Positions 24,163-35,611 of a stretch of 64,000 nucleotides of DNA are shown here, one piece after another. The stretch comes from Sporodiniella umbellata. Taxonomy: Eukaryota; Mucoromycota; Mucoromycetes; Mucorales; Rhizopodaceae. The notes under the pieces are model-generated. The model was not told the DNA's origin. It worked only from the letters and a program-made list of their open reading frames with translations, and searched no databases. The position numbers were made by a program, and so were the translations under genes. Where the stretch lies: contig JAIXMR010000109.1 of the NCBI GenBank assembly GCA_025677835.1, forward strand, positions 30,954 to 94,953, read 5' to 3'. The stretch's first letter is position 1. Each line of letters starts with the position of its first letter.

Positions 24163-25518
24163 ATGTTTAATTTCAAAAAGACAGATTTAAATGAGTTCCC
24201 TGTACTTGGAACGCCACCTCCGTCTTTGAATAGAATTCCTAACCGACTTGCCAGTTATGCCTCTACAGCTGGGCAACACGATTTTTCAGAACCAACAGAC
24301 AACAATACCGAATTGTCTAAGATGAACTCAACTAGTCATCGAAGTAATATAAATGGTGCATTGTCATCAACGAAAGATCATCTATCTCATAGAAACCAAG
24401 CACCTAGATCTTTTTCTATGGATGAGTTTCCAGCATTAGGGAGTGCCCAATCCACTTTTGATAATACAATCACTAGAGATTCTGGAAAACCTGAACAATG
24501 GTTGGATTACGCTAATCTTAGAGAGCAGCAAGGTATATATACTCAAATGTAGACATAAACTATGTATACATATACAACTGTCTCGCATCATAAATGACTA
24601 AAGAAGCAAACCATCTATAAAAAAAATTTGCAAGGCGGACAACAACCACAACACGAAAAAAGTGAATTATCGGAACCTTGGGCAAGATGAGGATGATGAA
24701 AAAAACAGAAACATAATATTAACATCGTTTAGTTTTTTTTTTTTTTTTTAGACACAGGCAAGAAAGCAAGAAGATTTACTGCATAACGAAGGAAAGCCAA
24801 CCGATCCGTATGGATTATTAGGACTTTTGGGCGTCATTCGAATGACAGACCCTGATCGTAGCATGCTAGCATTAGGTAGCGACTTAACCACGCTTGGTTT
24901 GGATTTGAATACAGCAGAGTAAAGAAGAAAAACAGTGAACTGTTTTGTTTTGCTTTGTTTTTTATACAAATACTGACTTTTTTCATTAGCTCAATTTATT
25001 CAACATTTATATCCCCTTGGTCAGATACACAGTCATTACCTGGGCTTAACATCGAGCCAGGGTATTACTTACCTCCATGCTATCGTCACGTACAAGCTAC
25101 ACCGCCTGCTCATCAACGGATGCGAACGTTTTCTGATGAGATTTTGTTTTATGTCTTTTATTGTATGCCAAAAGACATAGCTCAAGAAGCTGCAGCGCGA
25201 GAACTGTAAGTAGTAAATACTCCTTGTATCTTTTTAGAACTAGAGCGTATCATTTATTGGTTTGGTAGATATTCGCGAAACTGGAGATATCACAAAGAGT
25301 TGGGATTATGGCTCACTAAAGAAGCTGACGAAAACGGCAGAGCTGTACAAAGCTTTCGAAGGACATCTAACGGTATGGATCGCGGTATGTTTATATTTTT
25401 TGATCCTACAACTTGGCAAAAAGTAAAAAGAGAATGGGCTTTATCTTGGGATGCGCTTGAAGAAATGTCACCACCCAGCCAAAGCAACTCAAGCAACTCA
25501 AACCGTGTTGTTATTTAG
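24163..25518 (+). CDS. NOT2: CCR4-NOT complex subunit NOT2/CNOT2
   Basis: Five exons (24163-24532, 24635-24681, 24752-24918, 24990-25205, 25269-25518) give 349 residues. The N-terminus has two NEFPVLG/DEFPALG-type motifs, as in CNOT2. The middle reads YGLLGLLGVIRMTDPDRSMLALGSDL, and the C-terminal NOT-box (from SIYSTFISPWSD through HQRMRTFSDEILFYVFYCMP to GMFIFFDPTTWQKVKREWAL) is diagnostic for NOT2. The protein links the NOT module to CNOT1 in cytoplasmic deadenylation. Exon 2 is only 47 nt, and its donor must be GC rather than GT to keep the frame. All other junctions are GT-AG. The family call is firm; the exon 2 boundary is inferred. Confidence 0.92.
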
Positions 25519-26537
25519 ACCTTTGTTTTAAAACACTTGCTAGCTCTTATATATATATATATATATGGCGAAAATAACCACAAAAAGTCGTAAACTCAAA
25601 AAGGAAAAATAAAACTTAAGAACAAGAAAAAAGTGTGCTTACGCTTCTTGCTGTTGGTATGTACAAACGCTAGGTTTTTCTTGTTACACACACAACTTTA
25701 CAAATGCTTGCTTAGAGCCATATAACCTGATAACGCAACTGTAGACCATTCATACGTCTATAGGACTCTATTGAGCATGAATAGTATTTCGATAATTTGT
25801 CAGGTGTAAAACAGTGTTGAGAAAAGATGGCTGTCGTGTCAAAACTTAGCCAGTTAAACAGTCGACAATAAAATACGCCTCCACACTGCTCTTGACTTAA
25901 CACTGGTAATAATCAACAGGAAAATCAGTCGGTTTAGTACCCAAGTATACTTAAATAAACTGAGTTGACTCGTCAAATGAAAACTGAGTTTCCTTGATAC
26001 ACAACATAGATATATGACATTGATTTTGGAAAACACTGTAGTGTTAAGAAAAAAGCGTCTTAATAGCATGTTAGCGTGAGAGTCTAGATCAACAGAGATA
26101 ATACCAAAGATCACCAGCGAACCAAGCCTGTCAGCACAAAAACTCTATGACATTACCATTACGCCATTTTTATCAACAAAACACACTTATACATCTCACC
26201 AACCAGTTTGCGCTGGTGCTTTTTAAATGATTCATTAGTGATCAAATTTTTTCTTGTGGTACCAAGGTATTGATTTGAACTTTTTGAAAAATTAATAAAT
26301 AAAGCTTCTTTATACGATATCAATATGTGTTTAGAAGCGTTTGTTTGTTATAGAACATATTGCAGCATGTGAACAGAACACGCCGTACAGCTACAAAAAG
26401 CGCAGTCCTTTTTTAGCTCTTGTATTCATTTTAAAGGCTTCTTGATACAGGTATATCTGCTCTTTTTTTTTCATTTTGAAAAAGCTATGTCGCTTTCTGA
26501 TTTTTGTTTGTAAAGGTAGGAAAATGTCTCTAACCAT

Positions 26538-26775
26538 GTATTTCTATAAAAGTTTAGTCTTAATTTGGGGTTTAGGATAGTTTTCTGTTTTAGAATTCAT
26601 TTAAAATAGAATAAGTAATATATCTGAAAGATAAGTATTGCTGGCCAAGGTAAATATTGTATAGTGTTTAAATATAAAACATTAAGTTTTATAAGAAGTG
26701 TAGTAAAGAAATAGATTTTGATGCATTTTCAAGTGTTTTTAGATTAAATCGGATAGAGACGTGTTCCATAACATA
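26538..26775 (+). repeat. Dispersed repeat, copy 1
   Basis: About 240 bp resembling 34433-34665 in the same orientation. Shared blocks include TTTAGTCTTAATTTGGG versus TTCAGTCTTAATTTGGG, then TCTGAAAGATAAGTATTGCT versus TCTGAAAGATAAGCATTACT, AATATTGT, and AGAGACGTGTTCCAT versus AGAGACGCGTTCCAT. Divergence is clear, with indels. It is probably a degraded transposon fragment. Confidence 0.7.
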
Positions 26776-29569
26776 GCCCGCTTTTTTGACTAATTCGGTT
26801 GTGTTTATGATAACAAATAGCTTTTTAAAAAAAAAACAAAAAATAGGATAAGGTCTGTATTGGTACGAAGCTGTCAGTAGTAAAGGCACAAATTAAAAAC
26901 TCGAATTTTCCTTGGAGAAAATTCTAATAAAAGACTTTTTTACTGTATACAGTTTGCATATCTCGTCTGTAGGGTTTCTTTAGGCTTAGGTGTCGGACTT
27001 TTTACTAGGATGTGCTTTGTGTTTTATGGATAGTTTTTTGCTTACAGTTTTCGAGTATTTACTTTTATATCTCGCTTTTTCAAAGTTTTTGTAGAGCTAC
27101 TAAATCATGAATAGAAGTGAATGTTGATAAATGTACCAATGTGTCGTTAATATTTCATCGTAAAAGAGCTTTTTACGTCTGAGTTTGATTTATTCTTTTT
27201 AGATGTGCTCCTATTTCAATAAGGTACGGTCCTTGGTACTTAAGTTTTGCGTAGTTTTTACAACTGCCCCGCTTTTGGTTTTATATACAACAAAAAAAAT
27301 GCGAAGCTCCATATTTTCTTGACAAATTTTTTGTTATACTCAACTTGTTGACCTTTGGTTACTGTTAGCTAAAGTTTTTTAAGATGTTCAAGATTCAATT
27401 AGGTCCCACAACAGAAATATTGGTTTGAAGATACCTCGGAGCCATTGAGTCGCGTAAAAATTCTTTTTAAAAAAGCATACACTCTTACTTATCTAGTTAG
27501 AAATTTTTCTTTAAAAAAAGAAACCATGTTATGTTTTATTTAACCAAGAAAAATAAAGAGACTTAATAAATAGGTACGCCAAAATGAACTAGACTAGCAT
27601 TTCTTTTTGAAGGCGGACATTTATTTATGACCCCAAACTTCAAAAAGAAGAACCGCTGGAACTTTTCGGGTGTCAAGAATTAAAAGGTGATTTCTCAAGT
27701 GACTTCATTTCCGAAAAAACTTAGTTGCAAAATAACCAATGCTGTGGCCCTTTACTAGTCTGGTATTGATTTTGATTGGTTACAACAGTACTTACTGGAG
27801 ACATCATATTTCGAAAACAAATGACATTTACACAAAAAATCTCAAATTGTAGCATCAGAAGTCATTTAATTTATTGAGCAGAGTCATTGGAACCCAAGAC
27901 CAAAAAAAATCTCATATCCAAAAAAGATTATATCTGCATAGTCTTGTCATTGTTCCGAGCAACAGTATCAAGCATGCTTAAGCAAAGAGATTCAATATGA
28001 TTGCATGATTGTGCAATACGTTTTCTTCTCAAAGATGAGTATATTCTGTTTTTTTGTTGGTGCAATTTGGAATTTTTTGTTTTGCAAACGTGTAATCTAT
28101 TTTCAGAAATAGGATATACAGTCAAATATACAATTATTGTAAAGATGATTTAAATAAAAACCAACGTGTATAAATAGGGTGCTTTTGTATTTAAAGCGCT
28201 ATGCCTAGTTTTATCGACTGTTAACAAAGCAATGCGTGTTAATAAGCCGTGTTCATGACAGAATATCTTGTGATCTAGTTTTGTACTACAGGCCTTTCGG
28301 ATGATTCCGATGGTAACTAATTTAACTATTTCTACCAAAAAGAAACGAAAAAAGGGGGATTGGAGGACAAGAAGGCGATAGAGGATCTTCCTATTTTTAT
28401 ATTAGATGACTCAAAGACTGTTTTTTCTTTTTGGGTGCAATAAAGTAATCTGTAGCAATTGGTTGCACAAACCACTTTGACATAAGCCCACGTTTTAAAT
28501 AGATTACTATCAGGGGTTAAGAGGGAAAGTTTTATTTTTAAATAAACGTCCTGCTTGACTTGTAACATGAACCTACACTTTGGTAGAGTTTTTTTTTCTT
28601 AATATAAGCTACAAATAAAATGCCACGCAACCTATTTGGCTAGACAATTTTATATTCCACTGAGCTACACAAGAAAAAAAAAGGTCTACAGAGTGCTCTG
28701 TGTGCTCAGCTATCGGATGAGGGATTGAGGGACGAAGGAGTGAGGGGAGAGGAGAAAAGAATGAGGGGCTCAGAGGAAGAAATAAAAAAGCTAGAGGATG
28801 ATAAGGTTCTGCTCTTTATATACAATTATTGCATATATATGCTTTGCGAATCCGAAGGGTTTCCCTTATACACTGCGCCCACAAGGTAGTTTGCAAAAGT
28901 ATCAATACAATTTATACAAGAACTACGGCATGTGCTTTGTACTACGATGTTTTCACTGTAAATATAAACACCTCAGTTTTCTCTATAGAAATGTCCTGCA
29001 GAATAAGGGGCCGCGAAAAAAAGAGAGAAATAAAGCAGTAATTAGACCGATTTGATGCGGTATGTACAGTATAAAGCTGGAGATTAACAACGCAGTATTA
29101 TTTTAGAAATTAAAGCAAAAATATAGAAATAAATATCTGCAAAAAAAAAAGTCAAAGCACAAGGCAAACATCATACAAACAAAAAAAAAGTGCCTTTAGG
29201 ATGCCTTCTATTAGGTAACATGGTACGATAGACATGTGTCACCTAAGCATTTGTCGCTCTCGGAATCTTTGCCTTTACACCCCCTTTCATTATACCTCCT
29301 GAAATTAGAGAATCATTTAGACTTCAATACACACATGAAAAAAGGAAACTGTATAATCTACAAGCAGTTTCAGAAAAAAAGGAAAAGGAAAAGAAAAGAA
29401 AAGACAACATAAGTAAAGCGGAAAGAATGAGAACTGAGCCGATAAAGTTAATAATAGCAATATGAAAAATAGCCGACAGCAGTAAAATATATTTGGCTTT
29501 GCCTATTTAGCTTAAATGAAAAAAAAAAACTTCTAAAGCAACATGTCATAGTGTAACATTTGACCCGAG

Positions 29570-29577
29570 TATAAAAA
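29570..29577 (+). promoter_or_regulatory. TATA-box-like site before the forkhead gene
   Basis: TATAAAAA followed by GGG lies 77 bp upstream of the forkhead start codon, a sensible place for a core promoter TATA element in fungi. Seen by eye only; in AT-rich DNA such matches arise by chance. Confidence 0.45.
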
Positions 29578-29653
29578 GGGAGCAGTACAAGTTTCTATCC
29601 GCATATACTTGTTTTCTTTCTAGTTGCTTATTTATTTACTTACTAAAGACATT

Positions 29654-30516
29654 ATGACCAAGATCAATCTTAAAACGTCTCAGGACAAAGTTGACTACTC
29701 CAGCCAGTGTACAATGCAAGACAAGACAAAGGAACAACAATCGTTAGAACCAGTTCATATTGTTCCCTCATGGAATCCTATAGATAGGAACGAAAAACCG
29801 CCTTACTCATACGCAACTATCATTGCACATGCCATTTTGAGTAGTAAAGAACGCAAATTGTCACTGAGCGAAATATATTTATGGATTACATCCGAGTACC
29901 CATTTTATTGCACCACTGGCTTAGGCTGGCAGGTAAAAAAAAAAAGGACCATAGAAGTTTAGATATACAGGAATTGACTCATTTTTCATAAATTATACAG
30001 AATTCTGTCAGACATAACTTGTCTTTGCATAAATCATTCGTTAAAATTCAACGCGATGCTTCTAATCCTAACCATCCCCGCAAAGGCTGTTATTGGACTA
30101 TTAAACCTGGAAAAGAGCAAGGTTTTATAGAAAACCTTGAGCTTCCCGTGACTAAAAGGGCCGGAAGACGCCGATCCAGTCAGACTTCCGTATACTCCTC
30201 TACCCCTTACTCTGTTGAATCATCATCAACTCCGCCATCGGATCCTACTTATTGTAAAAGCAGTAGTGGCACTGGCAGCTGTAACAACAGCATATATTCA
30301 AAATCGTCTTCTTCACCCTCGCTAGGTGATCAGGACTACTACTTCCCTACTTCTTCTTTATCGTCGCAAAACATGCTTCCCTATTACAATTCCGCCTTTG
30401 TGAACAATATGTTTATAGAACCGTATTCCACTAGCTCAATGTATTCCACCAACGCCATCTACTCAACAAGCCCTCTCTACCCTTCCCTTTACGACCATAA
30501 CTCACTCTTCAATTAA
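29654..30516 (+). CDS. Forkhead (FOX) transcription factor
   Basis: Two exons (29654-29932, 30001-30516) give 264 residues. The forkhead domain spans about residues 46-130: NEKPPYSYATIIAHAIL, then LSLSEIYLWITSEYPFY, helix 3 as NSVRHNLSLHKSFVKIQR, and the wing GCYWTIKPG. The 68 nt intron cuts just before recognition helix 3. Basic RAGRRRSS follows and may be part of a nuclear localisation signal. The C-terminal half is Ser/Tyr/Thr-rich and probably disordered or activating. No FHA domain is present, which separates it from the Fkh1/Fkh2 type. The start is the ATG giving MTKINLKTSQ. It stands alone between two gene deserts, so it may have long regulatory flanks; that is inference. Confidence 0.92.
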
Positions 30517-33500
30517 CTTTTTTTTTCCTGACCCCTGACTCCCCTCCACTTCTTGTATGTTTTGGCCATTTTCTTTTATCCTTCTATGCCCAGGCAAACA
30601 TGTATATATATATATATTCCCACATATGCATTTTCTTTTCCTTTTTTTTTTATTGTTTTTACATGGCTTTTTTCTTAAAAATAGAAAAAAAAGCTAAATA
30701 AAACAAGATGTTTGAAGTTACTCGATACAAACAAATTACGGACGCATATGACACCAGTACTAGTATAAATTCAAAGCAGTTACATTTTGGCCTTTTGTTG
30801 CATTCTGTAATGACAAACCCCATATATCTAGCCCTCCACCCTTTTTTAGTTTGTTTTATCTTCTTTTTAGAAAGTAAAAGCACGTACATACATACGAAAT
30901 CTTGAATCATTGTGGCATAGTGACAGTCAAAGTTCAATGGTTTATATGATGTATTGACAATACTTTCTGATACGGCACGGATGATTCAGGAGTGTTCTTA
31001 CATATTTGTGTGAGACAGTTTTGCAGCTATAGACCGCCCCTTATTCTAGGTATCTATATACAGAGTAAAAAAGACTTACCATTGAGTCTCTGTACATTTT
31101 TACACATGAATATACTGCATTTTTGAGGTTTAGGGAACTATCAGGGAACCAAGAACCTGTATTTGATCGCTCTTATCTCCAAACTCAATCAGTATCAGCC
31201 TTCAACCATTTCTCAACTATTCCCAAGTTCTGTCAAACTGTTTTCTTTTTCTAAAAAAAGTTCCACTAATCTGAGCCTTTTTTGATTGGCTATTGGGTCT
31301 AAGCAGGACAGTGGAGGTCCTTATCATTGATATATTTATATATACTTGTTTGTTTGAAGCGAGAAATCACTACTTCGCTTGATGAACAATATATAAGCAA
31401 GGTAAACCTTATAATTGTTGGCTTTTCTTTTTATTAAAAAAAACTGAAAGCAATGGTTATAAAAAGTAAACTCAAACACTCCTTTTGTAACAAAAAAAAA
31501 GATAAGCCGGTATAAAAAAAGGAGGAAATTTGCTAGTGTACTTATTTTTAGTTCATACGATTCAGAATTTTAAATAAAATTGCTTATATCAGCCAAATTC
31601 CTTTAGAGTAAATTTGGCTATGTACTCTCATTTATCAAATGTGACAACTCGAGAAGCAACTTCAAAATGCTCCAATCGAACTTTTGTAGTGAAATTAAAT
31701 CAATTGTCAACTAAAAGAAAAAAAAATGGAGAATAGGATTGTCGAGCTAAGAATGTTTTAAATGTATGGTTGACATGTAGTAATATTGACGTACTTTTTG
31801 AACCAGAATAAACAAGCGTATAAAAAACACCTCTGTCAAATTGCCTTTCTCGTTCGTATAAAGCGAAAAGTATAAAATAGCCGACCACCCTTTAATTCCT
31901 TTATTACCCACATGGTTTAGGTATTTCTGTGCCTTAAATTTCTTAAAGCATATAGCTTCCCGTGATTGATGTGAACCTATAGAAAGGATTAAGCGTATGA
32001 CAAACCAAAGGGATTTTGAGTGTGTAAGGGGAAAGAAAGAGGAGCTATTGGTCCTACATTGAGCAACAAGGTGCAGAAATTGGTTGTACAAACATTTGAT
32101 TGTTTCATATTCCAAATTCGATTCTTTCTAAGACTTGTGTATACATCGTAAACGAACAATTCAATATGAAAAAAGCTTTTATATTTTGCTTGCTCAGATC
32201 TGATTGATATATTCAACATGCATATATACTAATATAAAACTAAACATACGTACGCTATATTTAATTTCAGACACTTCTATTAAGCACTGTGAATGTGTGA
32301 TTTATGATAAAGGACACAATTGAAGATCTACAGGATTTTTTCTTTTTTTTTTGTCAGGTTCTTCTTGTATTTTGAGTTTACTAGGGAGTTTATAGTCGTA
32401 AATATAGTCCAATGTTTTTTTTTAAAAGCTAAAACAAACCACACATAAGGCTTCTCAAAAGCACAAAGGAGAAGTGTTTTCTCACGCAACAGTTCCGCCC
32501 ATATCTTTGCCTAGAAGAATGAATTATCGGCCTTTCGATACTCCCGTAAGCTTTGACAAGTACCATCTTTTTTCATCAAAGATCACTGCATTTAAATATG
32601 GCAATTAATGCTTTGATGAAATGCTCAATCCTTTCCGCACTGACATTACATATTGTTAGAGCAGCTTCAACTATAGCTATTACCCGTTTTAAGCTGTTTT
32701 TCATCACTGAAAAAAGTTTCATGACATTGGCAACTCATTTTGAAAATTCATATGGGTAATAGATATAAATTTCCTACCCCTTCCTACTTTTAACCCTTTT
32801 TTTTTTTGTACTAATGGAATCTAGGAGGGCCCAAGAGAGGGGAGGGGGAGGGTTGTAAGCGCATTTGATAGGTCTTAATCTCGTTTACTGTTTGCAACTT
32901 ACTCTTAGCAGTTCAGAGTACGCTTATCCCCCTTTTTTTGAAGTCGAATAACCTCTTGCAGCTCAGTATTTATATTTTTTGTCATCCGCTATCCATTTGT
33001 AGTCCTTTTTAAGTACATATGAAATATTGATAGAACACAGAGTATTTCTTTATTGTTGTAATTTCACTCCACTCAAGCGCATATTTATTTCACGCTTTTT
33101 GCATAGATAAATGTATCGATTTGCTTTTTAAAATAAACAGGCAATATAGAGAGACCAACCCAATGCATCTTTAAAAGAGATATATAGGTCTAATCGAACA
33201 GCCATTCCAGATGCATAATGCGGCTTATTATTGTTATTATTATTATTGTTTTTAAAAAGAACAATGACGCTGTCACCTCAGCTATCTTGCCTTCTTTTTT
33301 TTATACTTGCATATATAAGCCTGTCAAAAGTAACAATCACAATCCCTGCTAATCGAAACTCACGATATCTTCTTAATACATTACTAGTATTTGGAATCAA
33401 TGGTAGTAGTTTCAAGTTGGTGTTCACGAAAAAAACTTATTACGCTGGCCTATTTCGTATGCTATCCAGTAATAAATAAAATATTAAACAAAAGCAATAC

Positions 33501-33800
33501 AAGCATAGACAAAGGTAATACGATCTGATTTTGTAATGTGGACCTAGTGAAACGGATATCAGTCATATTACACAGAACCACACAGGCTTGGTTGTTTGCC
33601 GTTTCTCGCTTTGAAACTCAAAACTCAATATCACAAACTTCTTAGCAAAAGACTCAGTAAGGAGCCTATAATTCTTTTGCCGTATGTAATACGATAAACG
33701 CCTTTTATTCTTTCAATCGCATTTGCATTATATCACAGCGTTGTACTTGGTGATCTTGATTTCGTATTCAGAGTAACATTGGCGAAAAAGAAATGGTTTC

Positions 33801-33942
33801 AGCTGTTGCCGAGGTGCGGCAATACATGTTGTTTTTTTTGAAGACCAGTTGTGAAAGCAACAGCAGCCTTGACCGAGACATCCGAGTTAAATCTCAGCGT
33901 ATCACTTTAAGCTCGGGGACATTGCAAAAAATGGTCCCCGAA
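33801..33942 (+). ncRNA. Candidate structured RNA (hairpin-rich block), unproven
   Basis: Within about 140 bp of otherwise AT-rich desert are TTGCCG-AGGTG-CGGCAA (33806-33822), a GTTG/CAAC stem near 33849-33862, and TCGGGGAC/GTCCCCGA (33913-33941, 8 bp, 13 nt loop). I could not match it to U1-U6, U3, SRP, RNase P/MRP or a tRNA. Strand is arbitrary. It may be a relic or chance. Confidence 0.25.
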
Positions 33943-34432
33943 AATAAATGAGCAAGACCCCTTCCCCCACTAAGGAATAGGCTGCCAACAAACAAATGAC
34001 CAGCTTTCTTTTTTAGTTCTCTGATACATCAACGTAACGATAAGCGTTTTCCGCCTATGGCTATATATTTATAAGCAGCTCATAGATATCAAAATAACTA
34101 TATATGTTACTTGTACGTCTGTATAAACGCACTCTATTCTCTGCAAAACAATGTTGGATGTTGTCTCTTTGCATCAGATTTCTAGAAATTTAAAGTGTCG
34201 ACTGCGATAGCTTATATAAAAGCATGGGTCTTTAACATACTTATATTGGAAATGAGCCAATCTTTTTTTTCTTCTACCATGTATACTGACTTTATTTAAC
34301 CCGATACTAATAGTCCCTCCTCTCTCTTTTTTATCCGGAAAAATCGAAGAGGATACTAAAAGACAATCTAACATAAAAATTTTGCGATCAAGTACAGAGT
34401 CTGGAATTAAGATGTTCCTAACCAATTAAATC

Positions 34433-34665
34433 CTATTTCTCTATAAAAATTCAGTCTTAATTTGGGATGTGGGTTGGTTTTCTATTTTAAAACGGAAGAG
34501 GTAATACATCTGAAAGATAAGCATTACTAGCCAATATAAATATTGTTTAAGGCTCAAATAAAATACCAACTATCTTAAAAATTGTAAAAGAAAAAAAGAT
34601 TTTGACATGTTTGCAAGTTTTTTTTTTAAATCAAACAGTTTAGAGACGCGTTCCATATTAATTGT
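34433..34665 (+). repeat. Dispersed repeat, copy 2
   Basis: Partner of 26538-26775 in the same orientation. Both copies, read on the minus strand, give a similar short run starting MERVSKLF or MEHVSIRF and ending FLLQF or SLLHF. This may mean the repeat descends from coding DNA, or only that the copies are still alike. No termini could be defined. Confidence 0.7.
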
Positions 34666-35611
34666 CAGGAACAGCAGTCTGATCAAAATAACTAACTTCA
34701 AGAATGTTGTCTGGAGAAATAAATTTATGATACTTAGCGAGTATTTGTATGTAAAAAAAAAATCTGAAGCACAAAACAAAATGTTTTTTTTATTAATCAG
34801 GTAAGAGTAACGGATTGGACTTGGCACAAACATCATTAATTCCTTAATGATCAAAAGCTGCAGTTGATGGTGCTTACTAAAACTATCGCTCTTTGATGCA
34901 TATAACACTAAATAAGACCTTTTTTATCGTATACCGCCTTCTCTCACGAATAAATGAATAAGCCGTCATTTTTACCCAACTTATAAAATGTGCTCTCAAA
35001 TGCCCTTGAAGAGTACTTTTTGAATTTTTTTTTGAACGTCCAGTCTCAAATAGTGTTGGGAACTACATTTTCTGCAAGCACAGTTGATGTTGCTATGAGA
35101 TAGCCTGGTAATGTAGAAACAAAAATGTTAGTCTAAACAATCAAACACAAGACATAAGGCGATAAAGTGTCAGTGCCCAGCAAAAGTACCGGCTATCACT
35201 ATAAGCACTTTGTTGTTGACACAATGAATACTATGGTTACTTTTTCGGACATAAAAGGACATCACATTGTTATAAGTAATGATCCTACGGTGGATTTCTA
35301 ATCGTAGAACATGGCTATGTTACAGTTTGCTTTCCTTCTTATATGCTTGATCTCGATCTGATTTAGGAATTTTGGGCTAGTGTTAAGCTAAAAGCTAAAC
35401 ATTATGTGCTGAAAGATACAGAAACTTTAAAAAGGAAAGCAGTTGAGTATCGTGAAGAAGTCTATCGGCAAAATTTTCGAAACCAGGTTCAATGTCTCGT
35501 AAACTTTTTTGACAAGTGCTTAAATACAGTGGCACCCCACTAATAACAATACATTACACACAAAACATTTTGAATATTCATAGACCATTTAAGGTTTAGT
35601 TAATGAAACTA

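Larger units (their letters stand above)
25519..29653. other. 4.1 kb gene desert upstream of the forkhead gene
   Basis: AT-rich DNA without a supportable gene. It contains a lone TIR-like end at 26019-26038, one copy of a dispersed repeat (26538-26775), a G-rich purine tract at 28718-28780 and poly-A runs. A TATA-like sequence precedes the forkhead start. Short frames here are low in complexity and match nothing I recognise. Confidence 0.55.
30517..35611. other. 5.1 kb gene desert downstream of the forkhead gene
   Basis: No gene can be supported. Items of note listed separately are a potential G-quadruplex run at 32827-32852, a hairpin-rich block at 33801-33942, and the second dispersed repeat copy at 34433-34665. 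A terminal-repeat-like CAGTGGCACCCCACTAAT lies near 35529. Short AT-rich frames are present but look random. Confidence 0.55.

Noticed and set aside
31747..32115. 122-codon minus-strand frame in the desert
   Set aside because: Composition looks random, no homology recognised, and no splice-linked neighbours.
34570..34908. 112-codon minus-strand frame
   Set aside because: Overlaps the dispersed repeat copy 2, is Phe/Leu/Ile/Lys-rich and has no recognisable domain. Probably AT-rich noise or a repeat relic.
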